Source: Cristatella mucedo
Lineage: Eukaryota > Bryozoa > Phylactolaemata > Cristatellidae
Length of the DNA: 64,000 nucleotides
Reading direction: 5' to 3'
Assembly (NCBI GenBank): GCA_009760855.2
Contig: WPIO01000008.1
Coordinates: 12,414,001-12,478,000, forward strand
In this document: positions 22,842 through 64,000 of the stretch, piece by piece
Position numbering within the stretch: position 1 is the stretch's first letter
Layout of the letters: each line of letters begins with the position of its first letter
The notes under the pieces: generated by a model
What the model saw: the letters and a program-made list of their open reading frames with translations, nothing else
What the model was told of the DNA's origin: nothing
Database searches by the model: none
Made by a program: the position numbers and the translations under genes

Positions 22842-24034
22842 TGTGAGACGCTGTGCTGCCGTGAAGCCGTTCACCAGTCAATGGTCGAGAAAATAAAGGT
22901 GTTTAATAACGCACTTAAACAAACCGAACGTGAACCGTATCAAATACGGACAAAGAATACTGTAATGTATCTCCGTCTGTAACTCCACAAAGCCACAAAG
23001 ACTATGTGTGTGTTATGCAGGAGAGTTGTGTATAGCGCACTCACAGCCTAAGCGGCTTTCGGTACGCATTCAATAGCCAACACACTTCGTCTCACGCAAC
23101 AAAGAGAAAGTGTGAAGCATAGCAGAGTCAGGAGAGCAGTTGAGGTAAGTGAGTAGCATGGAAGTAGCAGCTCAGGACCGCTGAAAAGAATGTGCCATAG
23201 TCGGCAGCAGAAGAGTAGTTGTCGTTGCGTAAGAATTGTGAAAGCTAGTTCCACAGTCTAGGACCTGCAGAGCTAAAGCTTCTGTCGCCAACGGCGGTCT
23301 TTAAGCAGAGGAATGGAACAGCTAATTTATTGTCCACACAGGACCTGAGGACACGAAGAGACTGAAATTGGTGCAGCAGTTCAGCTAGGTATGGAGGAGC
23401 CAAGCCATTGCGGGCCTTGTGGGTCAGAGTAAGAACTTTTCGCTGTATCTGTTGATCAACCGGTAGCCATCCTAGCTCTTTTAGCAAAGGAGACCGGTGC
23501 TCAAACCTCTGGGACTTGAAGACTAGCCTTGCAGCCATGTTCGTAGCCAGCTGCAGTGGCCTAGTTGCTCATTTTGATAGCTCAGCCAAAAGGAAATTAC
23601 AATAATCAATTACAACAACTGATTTCTTAAAAAACATTCATGCCTGCGCTTAACACTACGCACCTTAAGAAGTTTTTTTTGTAAATTGAACGGAATCTCC
23701 ACACTCTGTACACGGATGGAATGAACGGGAGTATGCTTGTCAAGAGCACTCCTAAGTGCCATGTTCACTGCATATATGCAAGGCTGAGCAAGCCATCACG
23801 AACACTAATCTTGATACTACTGGCTTCTTTTCATGATCAAGCTCTGACCAGCCCTGATCAACCGTAGCTGATGTGGCCTTGGCAGAGGCCTATTGGCCTA
23901 GGTAGACGTGATATACAGCCAATCAGCAGCGGTCTGCAGCTCCGAAAATAGCCATGGTATTCTGAGTCAGTGCGGCACTGCAGGTCAAGGTGAAATTGCC
24001 CGGCACCATGGCTGTAAAGCGGATTCAGCCAACA
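22842..24034 (-). repeat. 5' LTR of the copia-type element, interrupted
   Basis: LTR halves at 22842-22962 and 23781-24034 flank about 820 bp of foreign DNA, mostly group B LINE. The part of the LTR matching 20646-20691 of the intact copy is gone. Confidence 0.85.
22963..23610 (-). mobile_element. Group B LINE 3' part inserted in the copia LTR
   Basis: Minus strand. It starts at the left with the TACATTACA tail and shares the 3' UTR with the copies at 13153 and 49478. The coding end ARLVFKSQRFEHRSPLLKEL is readable. 5' truncated. DNA at 23611-23780 between it and the resumed LTR is unassigned. Confidence 0.85.
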
Positions 24035-24136
24035 TATACCTGTGGTTAAAACGGCCTAAGCCACTTTTTTTTTTTTGTATCACGGAGGAATATTATTGCC
24101 TAGGCCACTCTATACCCCTCTAATTAAAATTATACT

Positions 24137-24600
24137 CCATCATATCACTAGTTTTGAGCGACCAGGCCAAGCATCGTACCACCCGCTTTTCGGAAACTAA
24201 CTATTTATCTATATCTCGTACAAACCTCAAATCCTTTAGAGACCGTACATTTAGTTCGTATGCTCCCAAAGCCCGGAACTCACTCCCGACTTTCGCCAAG
24301 GCATCCCCTGACTTGACCACATTTAAAAAGAAATTTAAAACGCCCCTATGTATCACAGCATTTAGTGGGTCCCTGTGATTCGTCCTTCATGTGCTTATGC
24401 GTGCTGACACTGTGCATGCTGCCACTAATCACATTTGCATGCTGACCCTGTGCATGTCACCCTTTACCATGTTATTCATGTTGTTTATCAAGCATGATAT
24501 CACTCATCATTCAATCGTGTTTCTTTTGCAGCAAATGTAAAGCGCCTAGAAAGAGATTGAGTTCTATAAGGGCGCTTTATCAAGTGGAATACCCATCGTT
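24137..24600 (+). mobile_element. Group A LINE 3' end with ORF C-terminus
   Basis: Plus strand: DQAKHRTTRFSETNYLSISR, YAPKARNSLP and LTTFKKKFKT are the typical L2 ORF2 end. The stop is followed by the 3' UTR and the GCGCTTTATCAAGTG tail. Confidence 0.9.
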
Positions 24601-25854
24601 ACGTGATAACTCAGAAATTTGTGCCGGTACCGACCCTGGCACCTGCTCTCCCCGTTCTAATCGTTAGGCACTCGTTGCTCTGATCTCTCACTTGCTTCCT
24701 CTTTTCTGCAAAGTGTTTCTTAAGTCGGAATGTTAGGGCTATCGTATGTGCACCGAAAGCTCTCGGGCTCTGTGTACGCTGTAGAAAACTCTCCAGCATA
24801 GCGATGCGTCTATTTATTGTGACTCTGCGCCGTTACAGATGGTCAAACATGTACATAGTGCATAATTCTGAGCGGACATCGCTTTAACAAATAGCCTCGG
24901 AAACCCAGGACTCACATTCAGTTGTAAGGGCAGCCGTCTGTGTCGCCCAGCTGGTTTGAGATTGTTGCTATCCGGCTTTAAATCCACAAACCACAACTTG
25001 TTTTCAAATTTTGCTTTTTGCTTCACAGCGACGCAGACCGTGACGACAGCTTCCGACTGCTTCTGAAAACTGCTTCAATTGAACAAGTGACAATCTCACT
25101 TGTCATGTATATGCTTTTCAGATATTGGTGCAAGTTTTGTCAGATATCGTCGGAAATTTGTTGAGAATGTGCTCTGTTCGGATCATTGCCACTGAACAAA
25201 CAATAATTAAAGTTACAGTTAAATTCGTGCTCTGCGTCATCTTTCAGACAGGGCACATTCTGGCCTGGAGGGGTATAGTTTGGCCTAGCAGGGTACACCC
25301 CGGGTATAAAATGGCCTAGGCCGTTTTAACCCCGGGTATGCTATAGGCAGGGGGGATACACTAGCCTGTTACACCGGTGCACACTTGGCAGCCTCCCAGT
25401 GAAATAAAAGACTTGAAAACTCCAACTAAGGTTGTGACTGTGGATGAAAATCTTATACAGCTTTATATTGCAAACCAGTTGTCATTTTGATGCAATATCA
25501 CGACCAGTCCAAGCACATTACAGCTTACTCAACGGTAGCAGGGGCACGTTACTGCTAGGTAAGAGTATAGCAACACTAGACAGCTCAAAAAACCTACAAG
25601 CTTTTGCTTTTATGATTTTGAGATAAGGAACGAAAAGTTCCAGTGCGACACGATTCCTGGGTAAAAGAGACACGTGGCCCAACAGGGCACTTTTCCTCTG
25701 TGGACGAGCCAACTACGACCATTGAAAGTTCATTAAACTCAGCAAGATCAGCAGCAGCAAACATTACGGGTGAGCCAGCAGCAGATGGAGCTTTGATGAA
25801 ATTAAATACAGGAATCCGAGTTAATCTGCACACCGGAACCGCTAGCTCCATCAG
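24601..25854. other. Intergenic stretch downstream of IRE1
   Basis: No gene seen. A CCTAGG-rich segment at 25255-25340 contains an inverted copy of a motif at 24044-24062. Confidence 0.45.
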
Positions 25855-26198
25855 ATGTTTAATTGCTCAGAACCTTTATTCATTTCATAGATAAAAATAA
25901 AGCAGCCCATGCTAGGCATAGGAATGCAACATAAATGAAAATATGAACTGGCATATGAATATGAATATGCATGGCACCTTTATATCATTGAAAAGGATGC
26001 AATATCGTATACAATAAATAATAAAGTGCACACTCGTGCTCTGCTTCAGCACTGCCTGAGAAGCACTGACATTGCACATGTGAGTGTTTCCCACAAAATG
26101 TGAGAGTTCTTGGCAATTCAAGAAACAAGTAATTGAGTGAAAGCTAATGCTCGAGCCATCGTAAAGCTCAATTCCATGCAGGGCACGTTGCATGCTTG
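25855..26198 (-). promoter_or_regulatory. IRE1 3' UTR with polyadenylation signal
   Basis: About 320 nt after the IRE1 stop, an AATAAA lies on the minus strand at 25880-25875. Cleavage would be expected 15-25 nt further, near 25855. The end point is inferred. A plus-strand AATAAA at 25896-25901 overlaps this UTR. Confidence 0.55.
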
Positions 26199-63666
<37,468 letters not shown>

Positions 63667-64000
63667 CTGAAAAGGTTGGAGCTCAGACTGGCTAATAGAT
63701 AAAACCGGGCCATGCTGCTACAGCTCTCAAGTGTACAGTTGACAGACGCACGGCGCCGTGCGATTCTTTCACCGGGTCCTTCGCACAGACAAAAGCGGCA
63801 GTCGCGCACAGGTGGTGTCGATGATGAAACCACCACCCCGGGCGTCTTTCCAAGAGCAGCGCGCGGACAGTAGCAATGAACGCACATACAAAGTTTCAAT
63901 AAATTCAACAAGAGCATAATTTTCCGCGCACGAACTCCGTGCACAGCCGCAGCCAGCGCGTTAGCGACCTCGCTCGGCGTCAACCAGGTGGCGATTGGGC

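Larger units (their letters stand above)
20528..24034 (-). mobile_element. Ty1/copia-type LTR retrotransposon, internally deleted, 5' LTR split by a LINE
   Basis: Minus-strand element bounded by two alignable LTRs that start TGTTGGCTGAA and end in CA. Immediately inside the 5' LTR is GGTTATGGGCCCAGCG, the primer-binding sequence type I know from Drosophila copia (initiator-Met tRNA half-molecule priming). Just before the 3' LTR is the purine run AGAGAGGGGAGG. The flanks are TATGC (20523-20527) and TATAC (24035-24039), a 5-bp target duplication with one change. Between the LTRs, in copia order, are broken Gag, protease, pre-integrase and reverse-transcriptase pieces. The integrase core, most of the RT and the RNase H are missing, and several stops and frameshifts are present, so it is dead. 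Confidence 0.88.

Overview
This is animal nuclear DNA, probably from an invertebrate. The coding sequence is broken into small exons with GT-AG introns. The introns are full of L2/CR1-type LINEs, tRNA-derived SINEs, long (CT)n, (TG)n and (TA)n microsatellites, and LTR-retrotransposon debris. I saw no bacterial operons, CRISPR array or rRNA. I cannot name the species.

The right 60% of the window (about 25,870-63,670, minus strand) is one gene: the endoplasmic-reticulum stress sensor IRE1 (ERN1 in vertebrates). I could place 20 coding exons with consistent splice phases. They run from the start of the lumenal sensor through the single transmembrane helix, the Ser/Thr kinase (glycine loop, VAVK, HRD, DFG, APE) and the complete KEN RNase domain to the stop codon. 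Together they encode 875 residues. Only the signal-peptide exon is not identified; it may lie beyond the right edge. One intron inside the kinase region uses a GC donor. The introns hold most of the LINE and SINE copies described below.

To the left, a small gene on the same strand ends at 15,861-16,371. Two phase-compatible exons encode a basic nuclear-signal-like segment and a C-terminal helix that resembles the VCF1/FAM104 family of VCP cofactors. Its 5' exon was not found.

The left third is mainly mobile DNA: degraded Gypsy-like pol pieces (5.5-7.0 kb), a candidate solo LTR of about 1.26 kb (8.9-10.2 kb), a LINE-in-LINE nest (12.9-15.1 kb), and a Ty1/copia-type retrotransposon with both LTRs, primer-binding site, polypurine tract and a near-matching target duplication (20.5-24.0 kb). 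A later LINE insertion splits the 5' LTR of that copia element. A CpG-rich block at 3.3-5.1 kb may be a promoter or first exon of an unidentified gene.

Three LINE groups can be told apart by eye. Group A ends in a GCGCTTTATCAAATG-like tail plus (TATT)n. Group B ends in TTACA repeats. Group C ends in a GATGCTTTACAAACG-like tail. One SINE family (S1) carries a tail like that of groups A and C; a second (S2) ends in a motif near GCTGTTAAATCAGCT. All calls are from reading the sequence; no database search was possible.
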